Assembly: GCA_008508345.1 (NCBI GenBank)
Contig: QNGE01001313.1
Location: 98,545-162,544, forward strand
From: Paragonimus westermani
Taxonomy: Eukaryota > Platyhelminthes > Trematoda > Plagiorchiida > Troglotrematidae
Direction of reading: 5' to 3'
Length of the DNA stretch: 64,000 nucleotides
The position numbers and the translations under genes are program-made. This document shows positions 1 to 12,800 of the stretch, piece by piece. Numbering within the stretch: the first letter of the stretch is position 1; every line of letters begins with the position of its first letter. The notes under the pieces are model-generated. The model did no database searches, was not told where the DNA came from, and saw only the letters and a program-made list of their open reading frames with translations.

Positions 1-2
1 AA

Positions 3-972
3 GCAGCCTTCGATCTATCCATTAATGTTGCACAGCCCAGAGCGCCACCAGCAAAAGCGTGTACCACTGCGGCTGTGACTGTATGTCTGCGTGTTCCTGA
101 ACGGGCCCACATGCAACGGGACTCAGGAATGTTGCTGATCAAGATCCCGATGGTAAGTGGTTGGCAACCAATAGAAAAAGAGGTGTTCGGACTGATGAGC
201 GCCGGTCCGCGTGACTCGGAGTTGGTTCGCATGGTGGAGATGAGTGATGATGGTACACTCTGGCTGTACTTTGATGCCTTTACTTCGTCGGAGGCCACCA
301 GTGCAGGCGGATGGTCCAACTTGAAAAGGTGTGCAGAAGTGAAACTAAAACAAAATGTTTACGTTGAAAACACCAGGTCTGCTGTGGTGACTGCTATGGA
401 CTATTACGCAACGGAACGGTCTATCTCACGTAATTATGGCCTGGACGACTGCAAGTCCGGTTGGAACATTGATACACATCTCACTCGGTCAAGAACCCTT
501 ACTTCAACTTATACACCCGTTAGTGGAACCACAGAACTCATTACCGAACAGCCCTCTCTCTGTCCAGCATGTGAAATGACTGAAGATAGAAACAGATCGA
601 TTGTGGACGAGCTGATGACAACGCTTTGTGATGACTACAACTATATGTACGTGCTGTGGATCCACGACGGTTCCGACGTTGCCTACAACATTACAGTATT
701 CACAGTTATGAGATCTAACTACTCGGCTATGTGGAACGCTACGTTGCATCTGACAACCGACTCTGCGCCTTGTGATTGTCCTCCGGTTAAAGTAGGATCT
801 AAACTGCTTATGTTCTCTCCGGAGGGTTTGGATATTCATCTTGGACAGCCTGATCTATCGCTTCGCAATAAACAGCCAAATGTTCTACTCTTACCGGTTT
901 CCGATTTCTTTCCTAGTATAAGGCTGGCATTCAGTCGTTCGCTGTCCAATTCAGTCTCACCCCGGGAAACAG
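3..972 (+). CDS. Thioester-containing protein (A2M/C3 superfamily), C-terminal exon, partial
   Basis: The frame is open from base 3, so the exon starts upstream of the window. Residues are counted from the GTG at 75. Residues 1-140 match an alpha-2-macroglobulin/complement receptor-binding domain: the strand IKIPMVSGW, an alternating beta pattern, and the MDYYATER segment before a Cys (CKSGW). A spacer leads to a netrin-like C345C module starting CPAC (163-166), with further Cys at 185 and a CDC at 233-235. Four N-glycosylation sequons (NRS, NIT, NYS, NAT) suggest a secreted protein. In the family such proteins are secreted protease traps or opsonins; C345C is found in C3/C4/C5-like members and not in classic A2M. 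A consensus donor CAG|GTGAGT follows base 972 (phase 1), so the last part of C345C probably lies in a later exon that I could not locate. Alternatively translation reads on to the TGA at 1056-1058, giving a 327-residue tail. Confidence 0.82.
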
Positions 973-1058
973 GTGAGTCTGATGACACAAATCTGAGACA
1001 GTTGGCGTGCAGTCAGATCCGCACTCTCTACTTATTTTTAAAGACAAAATTGTTGTGA

Positions 1059-4000
1059 GTTCCTACCGGATGAGGTTTGACGCTATTCTGTTTTAAAATG
1101 CCATTTTTGTTCGATTAAATCCCATGTTTCATTTACAAACCTCCATTTTGTCCGCCAGTCAGATTAGGATTCTCTAGCTTTTAGGTATTTTACTCGGTCG
1201 ATTTTGCAATTCCTGATATTTTTTGGCAATTGTTGTATCACCGAGGATATTGTGTCCCTCTTACGATCCTTCTTTCCGTTATTATTTGTGAACCTATAGG
1301 TTCATAATTTTACATCGACAACCTTCATCAATTACTCTCATGAACCACTGTTGCAGTGATGTGCTGTCGCTAACTTTCATGACTATGAATTTGGTAATGT
1401 TGGCTATTGATATCTGTCCAATATGCTGTGGTGACTCCATCAATTGTGTAATTTAGATGCAATAATGATGTTTCATTCATAATCCGCCAGTCTGTTTCTC
1501 CCCACTAGGCTTTACCCTACTTTGACTGAATGTTTCTTAACACGCTCACAACAATCATGGAATAGGCAGAGAGAACTTGTGCGTAATGTTGTGTAGACTG
1601 AGCATCAGTCACCATAATTGTAGTAAACCCGATATTTATGTACACAGCGTGAGATGAACCTGTTGCCAGGCTATGGGGCTGGAAAGGAATGTGGTCATAA
1701 AACAGACCCTTAAAAGCGTGGAAGAACGTTCTGTATGTTTGCTACTCATCGGTCATCTTGTGATTTGCAAATAGTCATTTAAACAATGTTGCTACCGGAA
1801 ATTATTCATCTCCCTCTGACAGTGGGTACACCACATTTGGCTTGCATTTTAGTTCAGAGTGAATTTAAAATCATGAGATATGCAAGTGTCTTGTAGGTTG
1901 AAGAATCACAGAAATTTGCAACTGTAAATGAAGCGCGCACAAGATTTGCCCGCTCTTTCGAATGACATTACCTCTGTGCTGAACGAAGGTTGTGCATTGT
2001 GCATTGATTAGAATCTGCTATATCACATCAAGACAATAACCTCACTTTTTCACCGAATTCATCCGGCTGCTGACGCCAAGTATTCGGCATGAAAGAGCAA
2101 GGCTGACCATGTGTCTGCAGAAATTAAGCGTATCAAAGTAAATGAACGTGGTGGTCTCAAACTTGGAATGAAAGATGTTGAATTTGCTTAAGTTTGTTTG
2201 GTAGATTTATGGTTTTGTGCTTGGTGCTTTGTCGAAGTCGTTGAAGTACGCTTGGTTTGTTTGTAAGAAGCAGGGTTTAAAGTTTCTATTCATTCACATT
2301 TTGCTGCGTGAATTAAACAACTAGGCCGATCATCATATCATGACTGCACACAGAGAACGCAGCTGTTATCTCTTTTTATGACAATCAATAAGATTGCCCG
2401 CGTGGTATTTTCGACATGTACAATACTGAAAGGCCAGTTTTGCGTTGACCTGTGGCCATTTTAAAGATCGCTTTTGGTTGTTTAATGTTGGACGCCTCTC
2501 TGCTGGATAATCTGAGAACCCAGTTAATTCCCATCACAATTTTTGCTAATAGTACCGTATAGTAGCCAGTCATTTCGATCGTGCTTCTGACGTTTTTTTC
2601 TGATTTATGAGTCAGCTCAGTTAGGCTAAACCGTCCGCCATTGGAACCGTTAAATGTGTTTTATCGCGTGATTTACCCGATATCACCAGGAGCGATTGAA
2701 CAGAGGATGCACAGCCGCCCAAATTTGTTCTCCGGTGACACGTGAAGGTGGACAGCCTAACACCACATTACAAGAGCACACGATGCCTAGTAAGTCAGTC
2801 CAACAGTAACCTGAATAACTAATTATTGGGTGGAAGGAGACTTCGAAACTTTCGATATGTCATCCGATTAGACACTGAACTTTGAAAGACGACCACATAT
2901 TCATTTCACTAATGATATCCTTGTCGAATTTTTGGCATCGCCAAAAACTGCGAATTCATCTGCATAGTCCGCTCACGCTGAGTTTACAACTGACTGGGTA
3001 GCCCCAATAAATATTTTCAGTAACAATGTTTCAGATCTGTGGTGTTCACTCAGTCAAGAAAACTGACATTCTGCAATGGAATTCGATTACAGGAAAGGTT
3101 GATGTCAGAAAGTCTCGACGTAACCTTCTAAGCAAGTAAGACTGACAAAATAGGGAGAACTATCTCAACACACACAGAAGATACCTCACAAAACTAGTCG
3201 CAAAATCCAATAACTGGCAGTGTCGTTCGTCTAAGGCTTGAATGTACCCGGTTTATAACATCTACACCTACGGTCAACTGTGCTGCAACAAGGAGGTTGC
3301 AATACAGAATTGTGTGGTACCAACAGGTGGATACACCCGTGTAGAGTTATGCATAGAAAACATGTAAAAATTTGGCCCGTGGCCTGTTGAAACTCACGTT
3401 GTAAATGTAATAGAATAGCTGTCAAATGATCAGAGATTGTGCGTGCATGTACTTTTCGGACAGTCTTCTTGTAGGTAAATTGCACAGATTTGCTGGAACT
3501 TAAAACCAATAACCATAAAAATTTGCCGTATTTCACAAATCTTTTCCCTTTGCACAATTGGAGCGGTAGTATCTGAATTTTGTAGTTTAGGTCCTAACAG
3601 ACATTTATCATTTATATACAACCTAAAGTCACAAAGTGGAACAGCGATGTACCTTGAAAAGTGTTCACCTATCTAGCAGCGTTATATAGCCAGGACTGTG
3701 AATTAGGGCTGTCGCCAATATCCGAGCGCACCGTATCGCCTTCACCCCGCATAAACAAGAGACTTTACGAAAAACTTGCAGAATAAATGATAATATGATG
3801 TTGCAGACAAACCAGTGTGTGGTTGATAACCGTTTAAAACCACATGATGTCGGTGTCTTATTTTCGGTCGTTTCGTTCCCTGTGGCGCTTGAACGAATTC
3901 AAACTTTAGCATCCGTTTTTACCCAAGTTTTAAGTAGAGTCTTGTTTAAACAATACATCCCAGTGTTAGTAATCACCTCCACCGTAATGACCTTCTGGTT

Positions 4001-5674
4001 GCCAGCCTGAAGTTGGTGTGTTTCAGGTAGTAATATGGATTATCGTTAGTGCTCAGCGGTAGTTTAGGTGCTTTTCCGCCACATATGAGGTGAGGTGAGG
4101 TTGATAGCCTGTTCACTACTATACAAACACGGAATGGATTAAATAATTAGGACCCGCCAATTTCTGTATCTCCGGATTAGGATGAGGAATTTCTGTTCGA
4201 AATTTCAATCTCAACTGATCGCAATTTTTCGTAAGGTAGCACAAACAATTATACCCACCTAGTAATATTGCATAAAATAACCTTGAAAAAATTATCATTG
4301 GCTAAATCATATGAATCAGGCTAACAATCTGTTACCCGTCGCGTTTGATCGCCCGTCGAAACAACCTATACCTTAGTTTCATATTGACATGAATGCAGAG
4401 CTACGATCTATACACTGACACGTGGCAGCCACAGTTCCGCGGTTGATTTTAGTTTGCGTTGGTGGCTGAGATGTAAGGTCAAACACAACACTGACACTGA
4501 TCGTTGAACAGTGTTTCCTGTTTATCCGTAGATAGATAAACAAAGAGTGTACCCGTAAACAGTTTGGGTCGTGCGCATTCCGGCGATCATGCCGCTGGTG
4601 CCCTGTTTACAGAACGAACATGAATCATAAAATATTGTTGTGTCTGGATGCAAAGAAACGTGGGCTTCTTAATAACGGTCTACTGTCATTCGACGGAACA
4701 AATGTTTGTTGACTGTTGTCTGGAAATTCTTGCGACAGTAAACTAGTCACACATTTACAGAAACAGACAAAACTCATGATTCCAGTTGATTGAGCTCACG
4801 TAGGCTACGCTAATGAGTATGTAACAATAATTGCATAACATGATAAAAACTGCACTTAATCCCGCTACGTTCAGATATGGCTACCATGATAGTTGCACTG
4901 ATGCATCATAACTGTACAGATTTTTGCGAGAGAAGATGTTACATTTCAATTAGATATGAACCAGCGCTATCAAGAAAAGTCACCTTTCATTGAATTTTTG
5001 CTCGTGCTTTACATCCAAGTTAAAAGATTGAATTATCGATCCGCATACACGCAAAGTCAACACCGCTGGATTAACACGGTTCAAATGCTTTCAGTTCGTG
5101 CCAAAACATTAAGCAAAACCGTTAATAAACCACTGGATTTACTGAAGATCACATCGGAGTGAAATTTTATAACCTGAGTGTTTTGAACGCGATGAAAGGC
5201 CGACAGCCGCCAACAAACGTTCGTGTGATTGACTAATTTGGATAGCTTGTTTAATCGCAAACTGTCAAGACCCTGGCAAGACCCATTGTTCAAGTGGGTA
5301 CTTGATTGCAGTGTGACATCGAACTGATTGACCTCATTAACCACACGTCCCCGTTTACTCCACTAATGATTCTCCTGTGAAATGTGTGATGATGAATAAC
5401 TGAAAACGAGCTTGTTCTCTACACATTTTTTTCATAATCTTAAACTGTGTAGGTGAACTGTGACCACTAAAGTAAGCGTTCAATTACCCAGCACCCAAAA
5501 TGACTACCACTATGCTTTTGAAAATCCTTTGTATTGAGGCTTGCCCTCTTAGTCACTTTAAATCAACTCAAGCGGATAGTACGTTTTGGAAATTATGATA
5601 TGTGTAGCTTTGTCTTTTTAACTAGTGACATTTTCAGTGAAGTGAAACAGTTAATACAATGGAATAGAGTTACA
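1059..5674. other. Non-coding stretch, no gene seen
   Basis: Presumed intron or 3' flank of the TEP gene. The open frames here are short (at most 108 codons) and have no recognisable motif. No convincing terminal C345C exon with paired Cys was found. A short GGTGA tandem occurs near 4087-4102. I see nothing else. Confidence 0.5.
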
Positions 5675-5862
5675 TTTTATTGAGAGTCTGAATGGAACCC
5701 ATGGGGTAAACCTGAAGTCCGGATGGATTTGAATTAGCGACTGGAACAGCATGCTCGGATGTGGCAAGTGCTCTACCAACTGATCTACGAATTTGCAACG
5801 GCAGATCAAAGATGTCATACTTGGACCTAATTACTCACCCAACCCACTGGGTCATATGGAAT
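5675..5862 (-). mobile_element. tRNA-derived SINE, family 1, minus-strand copy
   Basis: Read on the minus strand this holds an internal pol III promoter: a box A-like TAGATCAGTTGG (5787-5776) and a box B-like TAATTCAAATCC (5736-5725), about 50 nt apart as in a tRNA gene. It aligns along its length with the plus-strand copy at 23720-23935. Shared features include the head CATATGAC-CAGTGGG, the block GTCCAA-TGA-AT before box A, the TTGCCAC stretch between the boxes and a similar tail. A tRNA gene is unlikely, because the acceptor-stem halves do not pair and the homology runs well beyond tRNA length on both sides. The exact ends are approximate, and no target-site duplication was identified. Confidence 0.72.
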
Positions 5863-8800
5863 ACGCCAAATCATTCCCGAGATTGACTGCTTAAGCAAAA
5901 TTCCTCGGTCATTCCATGCTTGAATCCGCCACCACGACCGATGAACAGCGAAGATACATTACTGATAATCACACTAATCAACATGAATCTTATTCAAATG
6001 CTTTTCTATCAAAGGGGAAAGTTACCGGTTTGAATTAACGTTTAAATCAAGAACGAAACTGATCAACTGGAGTACGAATCGAGCCAAATGATAAGTGACA
6101 GAAGAAGAATTGCACCGGGCGAGTGCAAATCGATGCACTTGCCGAAGTCTGGTAGGTCAGGTAAGAGCACACATAGAAAGATTCAGATAAAGAGCAGAAA
6201 TTGGGTCAATTAAATTTTTGCACCAAATTTTTGTTTTTCGTAAAATAGTAGGGAACAATAAAATCAACATATCCTTTGACAACAAACCAGAGAAAAGAAC
6301 TGGCGAGTTACACTTCTAGTGGAGCGGTACACCAACTTTGATAAAGTGAGTGGCTGGTATGATGGGAGAGAAAATGAGTCTAGACGCGAGGCCTTATAGA
6401 CTTTGACAAAACTATTTCTGAAATGAGATGACTATGTCATAATGCAACCCAAAGTGATTTCTAGACACTGACCAAACCTGACACGGTAAATGTTTAGTAC
6501 GTACATGAAAAGGTGTGTGTACTGAAATCTTTTGCACTGATTCTCCATATTAGGCGAATAAAAAATATCAACATTTTTTGCCTTATTTCCGTGGGGCAAC
6601 AACTAACTTTTCACAAAAGATGTCAGCGCATAAGACTTGCAGGTTATCCGTTTAAACTTGGCTGTTCCTCTGTTGTACAACAGTTTTGCGTCTTGCGAAA
6701 CAATGAGTGGTGGTTCCTCTATAGGTTGGCATAAAGTGCCAGTACACTCCTTTAAAACGGCTGTAGCTTAGTCGTCACGTTTCCCGAATCTGAATGTTTA
6801 AAAGCAGCTAACTTCAAGGACTCATTTCGAGTGTTTGACTAATGCTTCGAGGACTCTGTAGTATAGAGTATAGTGTAGGTGAAACACCAGACTTTACGTA
6901 GAATGTCTGTTAGGTATATGCGTGAGCTGTGTTGCACACTCGAGGTAGATAGACTACGCAGTTGATAAAGCCTACTGGACTGAAATACGATTAGCACAAA
7001 CATTGAATTAGCATAAGGAAATAATGATTACCTATATATATCACCAAGGTAGACACCGATCGTCTTCCAGAACAGGGCTGGCGAAGTTTTGTTTGATGAC
7101 GTTAAGGAAGACGCTGACTGACGGTACTTCTTTACCATGAATACCGTCTTTGAGTGTTTGGGTTGGTTGTGAAGCGGAGACAGCTGTGGAGACGGATTAA
7201 TGTGTTCAAATTTAGTCACTTTTTTCAGGTGTCATATCACTTTCGTAGACAAATCCTTTGTTTGTGTACGATAGCGTCCAACTTCATGATGGAGGTTCCA
7301 GTTCAGATGCAGTCAAATTTTCACACCATGTTTCATATTCCTTTAACCTTTCCCGCTTACTATTTTGACTCGTGAATGTACAGCAGTTCGTTTTCAGTGC
7401 CATACCATGTTGCATAGCTGTGGGTGACGATAGTGATGTTGCTGTTCGTGACGTTTAGGATCAAGATGATGGAGCATTGACGCATTAAAAAGAAAAGCTA
7501 GTTTAGACGAAACGTACCGTCCATAACGTCACCTGATTTGGTGTCACCAGCTCAAGTACTAGTAAAACTGCCCATTACATACCAACAATAGCAGCGTTCA
7601 TAGCAAAACAAATACCTGACTTCTAGTGTTAGCAATATCACTGAGTACTGTACAACGGACTGTTCGCTGTTGAACGTGACCGGTGTGAGGTCAGGACATT
7701 TATGGTACAGTGCAATAAATGGTCTTAATAACCAACAGGAGTATTTGAAACTTCCAAACCTTCCTTCACAAGAAGTTGAGGTGTTATTTTCTGTACGTGG
7801 GGAAAATTTTCCGAATAGATTCAAAAGACTGTTTATCCTAACTGCAATATTTTCGCCGTGGTAAATCCCTCGGATATTCCAAACTGCAACTGATAACAAG
7901 CGCCCATAAACACTTCAGGCAGTTCTATATAAAATGCACCGTTCATTGGTGACTGATATATGTGAGATTTAATTTCAACACATCACTTCGTTTAGAGGAA
8001 AATTCTGTTGCATGGGCACTGTCCGTGTGTAAGCTTCATGTATACATATGTCGGAGCATAAATCAGGTAGCCGATGAACATTCATGATGAGAGTTCGTGC
8101 ATTCGGACTGACTCTTCTGCACACACTAGATTCGAGGTTCGTTTTGCTACAGCTGATCACCATTTTCACAATTGGGAACTAAACTACAACTACCGTGAGG
8201 TTGTAATGACTTTCATCATGCTAATAACCTCACACTGGCAAAATCGAGTAAACATAACTAAATGTTTAGTCACATTTTCTTGTGGGCAAAGCTTTCAGCG
8301 CGTGGTCAATTCAGTAAATGTTATAATAAGTTCCCCGTTGACTTTCACAGACAGCCCAAGATTAAAACTTCTCGCCAGTCATGAAATATAACAAGCGTAC
8401 TTGTTCAATGCAGCTTACTTATTTATGAATTTCCGAAATGAATGTCGTCTAATAAAATGTTCGAGATTAGTCCAAATTCACGCTGTTATCCGGCTCTCTT
8501 AAGCCTATGAACATCAGCTGTACGTTAAATGCCTCTGTATTGAATGGATGATTCACTTAATCACCAAAGCAGCTGAATAGACTAGACGGAATTTTCCTAC
8601 CCATACACTGTTTGTCCAGGTAACTTGGTAAAGATGAATGTGGCAGTGACCAACGTTCTTTCGAGGATGCTTTTGTTCGATTCAGTGATACTCCGTCAAC
8701 AGGATTGGACGTTCTGCCTATGTAAACATAACTGTTTTTGACAGCCAGATGATCTACAATTATGTTAACATTTGATTCCTTTTAATTCGCTCTGGTGCAC

Positions 8801-9540
8801 ATAGGCTGATGCTCTCTGGCTGATTTCTACAAATGCGGAACTATGTAACCTATGCAGATTACTGAACACTTGCGATCGAACTAGTGGATCCCCGTAAATG
8901 CGTTGTGATCCGGCAATTTATCCTTCAGCATTGAGACGATTGTAATGACTGGTTTGATTGCAGCAAATATCCAATTGATGAAGGTGCATATACGACGTGA
9001 AAACAATTCAGCCACCTTGTCCACTTTTCAGAGCAGCCGCCCAAAAGAGGTTCTTTCTAAAGTGCTGGGATCTGAACTGATCAGTTGGCACAGCTTTCAC
9101 ATGTTTGCTCACGAAGCCGTCAGGGTCTGCAAATTGTATTTCAAACTGTCCACACGTACGGATTCTTCATCAAACTGTGCATTATGAAGACGTGAACACG
9201 TTGGTCATACGTCGTACTTATGTATACTTATGTAAACCACTATATTCGTCCATAATGAGTTTAACCAACCTCATTGGTGTAAGCTGAATGTTGCTGTTTT
9301 GTTCAAGTGGATGTCAACAAGATTGCACGGGACTACCAAATCTGGAACGAAGGTTTAACACCAGGTCAAATTCAAAGAGATGCAGACAAGAGTCCATAAG
9401 AAGTCAATTGTGCGAACACCTGCTTTGTGTAATTCTCATTAGGCGTTTACAGCCACATAGGGTACACGCGATTTATATACGAAACAAATAGAAAAAGTCA
9501 AGTGGGTCATTAAAATCATAGACGTGGGTCGGATCAGAGT
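5863..9540. other. Non-coding stretch, no gene seen
   Basis: All frames are broken by frequent stops. The longest open frame is 115 codons (7552-7899, minus), has no motif I recognise and is within chance length. At 8874-8895 there is a short chance resemblance to a cloning-vector polylinker, discussed under rejected items. Confidence 0.5.
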
Positions 9541-9830
9541 CTACTTGTAGGGGTGGAAATGTTCATGTGTGTGGGTGTGGGTGTGACACTATCGCACGTG
9601 CCTGCTGTGAGAAATGCGTTCTTTGGTGTCACGTGGTTCACGCGTGCTTGGGTTTCAAGTGGCTGTGGCCTAATTGGCCAAGGGAGACTTAAAGTCTATA
9701 CGAAGTGTCTTTCGACACAGGCAACATCGTAGAGTCTGACGCCTATGGAGTGGGCTTCTAAATGATTCCAAATGTTCCATCCGGCTCACTTTGATGGCCG
9801 GTGTCAATTAAGAGGAAAACGATCGCACTG
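9541..9830. other. GC-richer island with a run of small perfect hairpins
   Basis: A (GTGGGT)-like simple repeat (about 9568-9584) precedes three consecutive short perfect stem-loops: TGGCC/GGCCA with loop TAATT (9666-9680), AGACT/AGTCT with loop TAA (9685-9697) and GTGTC/GACAC with loop TTTC (9705-9718). A fourth stem, CCGGC/GCCGG, spans 9781-9801. There is no long open frame on either strand. The base composition is visibly richer in G than the flanks. I do not recognise a known RNA family. It could be a structured RNA, an old repeat, or coincidence. Confidence 0.3.
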
Positions 9831-12800
9831 GGAATGAACGTCCTAGAACCATTGTGAAACCCTATGCTGAAACGAATATGAACCCATAGATTTTCGCACA
9901 TTTTGTTTACGTGCATATGCTAGACATTTTGTAACCAAACCAATCAAGCCAGTTATGTATGCAGCTGATTCTCGGAGCCGAACATAAGTGTACAGAATTG
10001 CGTATCATGAGTGGATTCTGGAAGAACGAAGTTTATGGTAAATGAACCAATCTGCATTTTATTGGAAAATTCAAAAGCAGTTAATTGGTACAACTGGAAC
10101 AAAGTTTGATTCGTTAGGACATTCATCTGCCGTAGTCTCAAAATAATGTGCCATCAGGTTATCATGATTTATAGGAGTAACTAGCAATTCATTTTGAATT
10201 CGAACCGTGAACTTGCAAGACGGTTTTCGAAGCTACTTTTCCGCAAAGGTGTGCACAAAGACGATCGGCCAACAATAACTTAGTGTTAGTAGGCTAGCAT
10301 GGTAAAGGAATTTGAACAAGAAAGTATGTGACTGTATGGCATTATCGAGATAGCTCACCTGGTAGACTACCATTACTTGGTAACAGACTTACTACTACCG
10401 GCTGCAGTTGCAGTACTCAAATGGCCAAGAGACACGTGCTTAGATGTATACCAGCTGCTTTTGCAAGGCAAACTGGTTGGTTTATGACGTGCCCCATGGC
10501 TGAAAGGTGACATTTTTTGAACGGTCCTTCGTCTACGTTCATTTTCCAGCAACTTTCATCTTACAAATTTGCTGTTAAATGTACTTCCAGTAGTGGTTTC
10601 GCCGCAATTGTGTACTAACAGGTGCTTCATTTGTAAAAAACCCCGTTTTCATATGTTTATCGTGTTCTATTTTAAGATTCTCATTCTCCTTTTTGTCACA
10701 CCATTCACAACTGAGTATTCAGTCCTTTTTCACGTTACACATACATTTCTGTGTACTGTCACTGTTTTACAAATATATGCTCACTAGGATAAGAAGAAAG
10801 CGTGTTCCACGAGATGCCATCATTCATTATCTTTCTATCTGCCGTCAAATATAGAACCAATATGAAAATATGCACCATGGTGCACGGCACTCACACTTGA
10901 GCAACTCGTTTCTATCACGTATGATCGACTGAAACTTGAGACACACAGCCTTGGCCGAATGATATTCATGAAACGATATCCTCTAAATTGCATATACCCA
11001 CTTTTCTGCTTGCCTTGATTATCTGTGAATGTGCATTTTTATCAGTAATGTTTTCTGTCGTGAGCTCAGCCTTCTTTCACAAACAATACTTACTGTAGAT
11101 GTTTGCACTCCTCTGAACAATTTTTCATAAGAAAATGGTGGGCACTGAAGTACACGTTTGGCCATTCTAGAACTTTAAAGGAAAACATGGGAGCGCAATG
11201 TAGCGTCTTTGTATAGGCCAGGCTGAAATTTTTGAAGCGCTTTTCACACTGAATTCTACGTGGTTTTTGCCGTATTAACGTTGATTGCTTTTGTGTTTTG
11301 CTTACATGGGTTCACTGTGAGCGAAACCACCAGCCTGCAAATCACAATAACCTGTCTCGGAATGTCAGCATTCCGCGTAATAAGTTAGCTCACCCATTTT
11401 TTCAATGCTGTGTCTAGCTAGTCACTGGAAAACCCACTTAGTCTGACATTTTTTCGCAGCGCACTTGGCATCCACCTTAACCGTACTTGGTGGACCTTCT
11501 TAATCTAATTTTTCATTTCGAAGCATAAGCTAAATCGACTTGTGGATCTGGGCTTAGGACGATTTGTTTGCTGACGTGTAAGAGCGTAGGTACTAACCTC
11601 ACTTTCTGCTATGTATCAAAATTACTTAAGCTATCAGTTCGAAATTAATTAATCAATTAATAGTTATAGATCCGGCGGAATCCAACGCTTTATAGCGTGG
11701 TGTAAACCTGAGTCGTCTAAGTTTGAATCATGTGCATATTATGGTTTTACAAGACCTGCCGGGTTCCCGATTCACCCAACTGGTTCCCACATGACTCGAT
11801 AAGTAAATCGGAATTAAGTGATAATCAGAGTGTAGATATCTTGCCTGGCTGATTTGAATTACTGACTTCAAACCCCAGTCAGATTCCATAACTAGTGTGA
11901 TGAGAAAAGTACAAGCAGACAGACGCTAAAAGTACAAACTATTGACGATGACGGGACCTAATCAACAGCTGTCAAAACACAAAATTTTTCGATGAGTACA
12001 GAAGACCTACTTTTTGTTTACATGCATAACACCACAGTAGTGTTACATTTACGCCGAGCTTGACTATAGTGATCAAGAAGAATTACTGGGTAATTTGGAA
12101 AGGACACGAAATTGTTGAAAGCGGTACGGTTAACTGATCCACTCCACTAACAGTCCTTAGGCACATGATTTGTATACAGTTGATATTGCTGAAATACACG
12201 AAAACGGAACACCACCATATAAAATCTGTATGATATGGTAATTCGTTGTTTAATCAATGTGCTACATCAAGCAGCTTAATATGTTTACCGGCTAGTCACC
12301 TGATGTTTGGCCGTTTTTTCCGCAGTTTGCTTTATAGCAAAAATACGCTTACCAACACAGCTACATATGGCAAACTGAACTCTAAAGGCTAAACGGAACC
12401 GACCCGTTTGGATACGAGTCATGTGCCTGCACCTATCCTTGAACTGCTGGTTTATGACGAACTTAATTCAGTTGTGGTTGGCAAACCTGTTTCGTTTTGG
12501 CGAATACAAACCTAAAATCGGACAATTGTTTTTTCGTTTCAGTTTGGTTTGTTATGTACTCTTTATAGTGAAATTACGTTCATTCTACATTAGGGATTCG
12601 TTTCTTAGAAAATCCTTGCATTGAATCTAGTTACAGTGGTGTTCTAGTGAACTTCAGTTCGAACAAGGGTTTCCTCTCAAACCACAGAACTGGTCAGTAG
12701 CTTTAGTCTAAACCGTTAAAAGCCTAACTTTGTAAGTAGGTTTCACTTGTTCCTATGTAACTATTTACCAAGTTGTTCAATCAACCTGAATGAAGGAGAA

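Noticed and set aside
8884..8899. A 16-base match to the SpeI-BamHI part of a common phagemid polylinker (GAACTAGTGGATCCCC), by recollection
   Set aside because: The bases on both sides do not continue the polylinker, and the flanks look like ordinary genomic sequence. A chance match is more likely than vector contamination; a vector screen would settle it.
10345..10440. tRNA gene or third SINE (GATAGCTCACCTGGTAGAC looks like box A)
   Set aside because: There is no clear box B at the right distance, no acceptor-stem pairing, and no homology to the two SINE families beyond the box A-like string.
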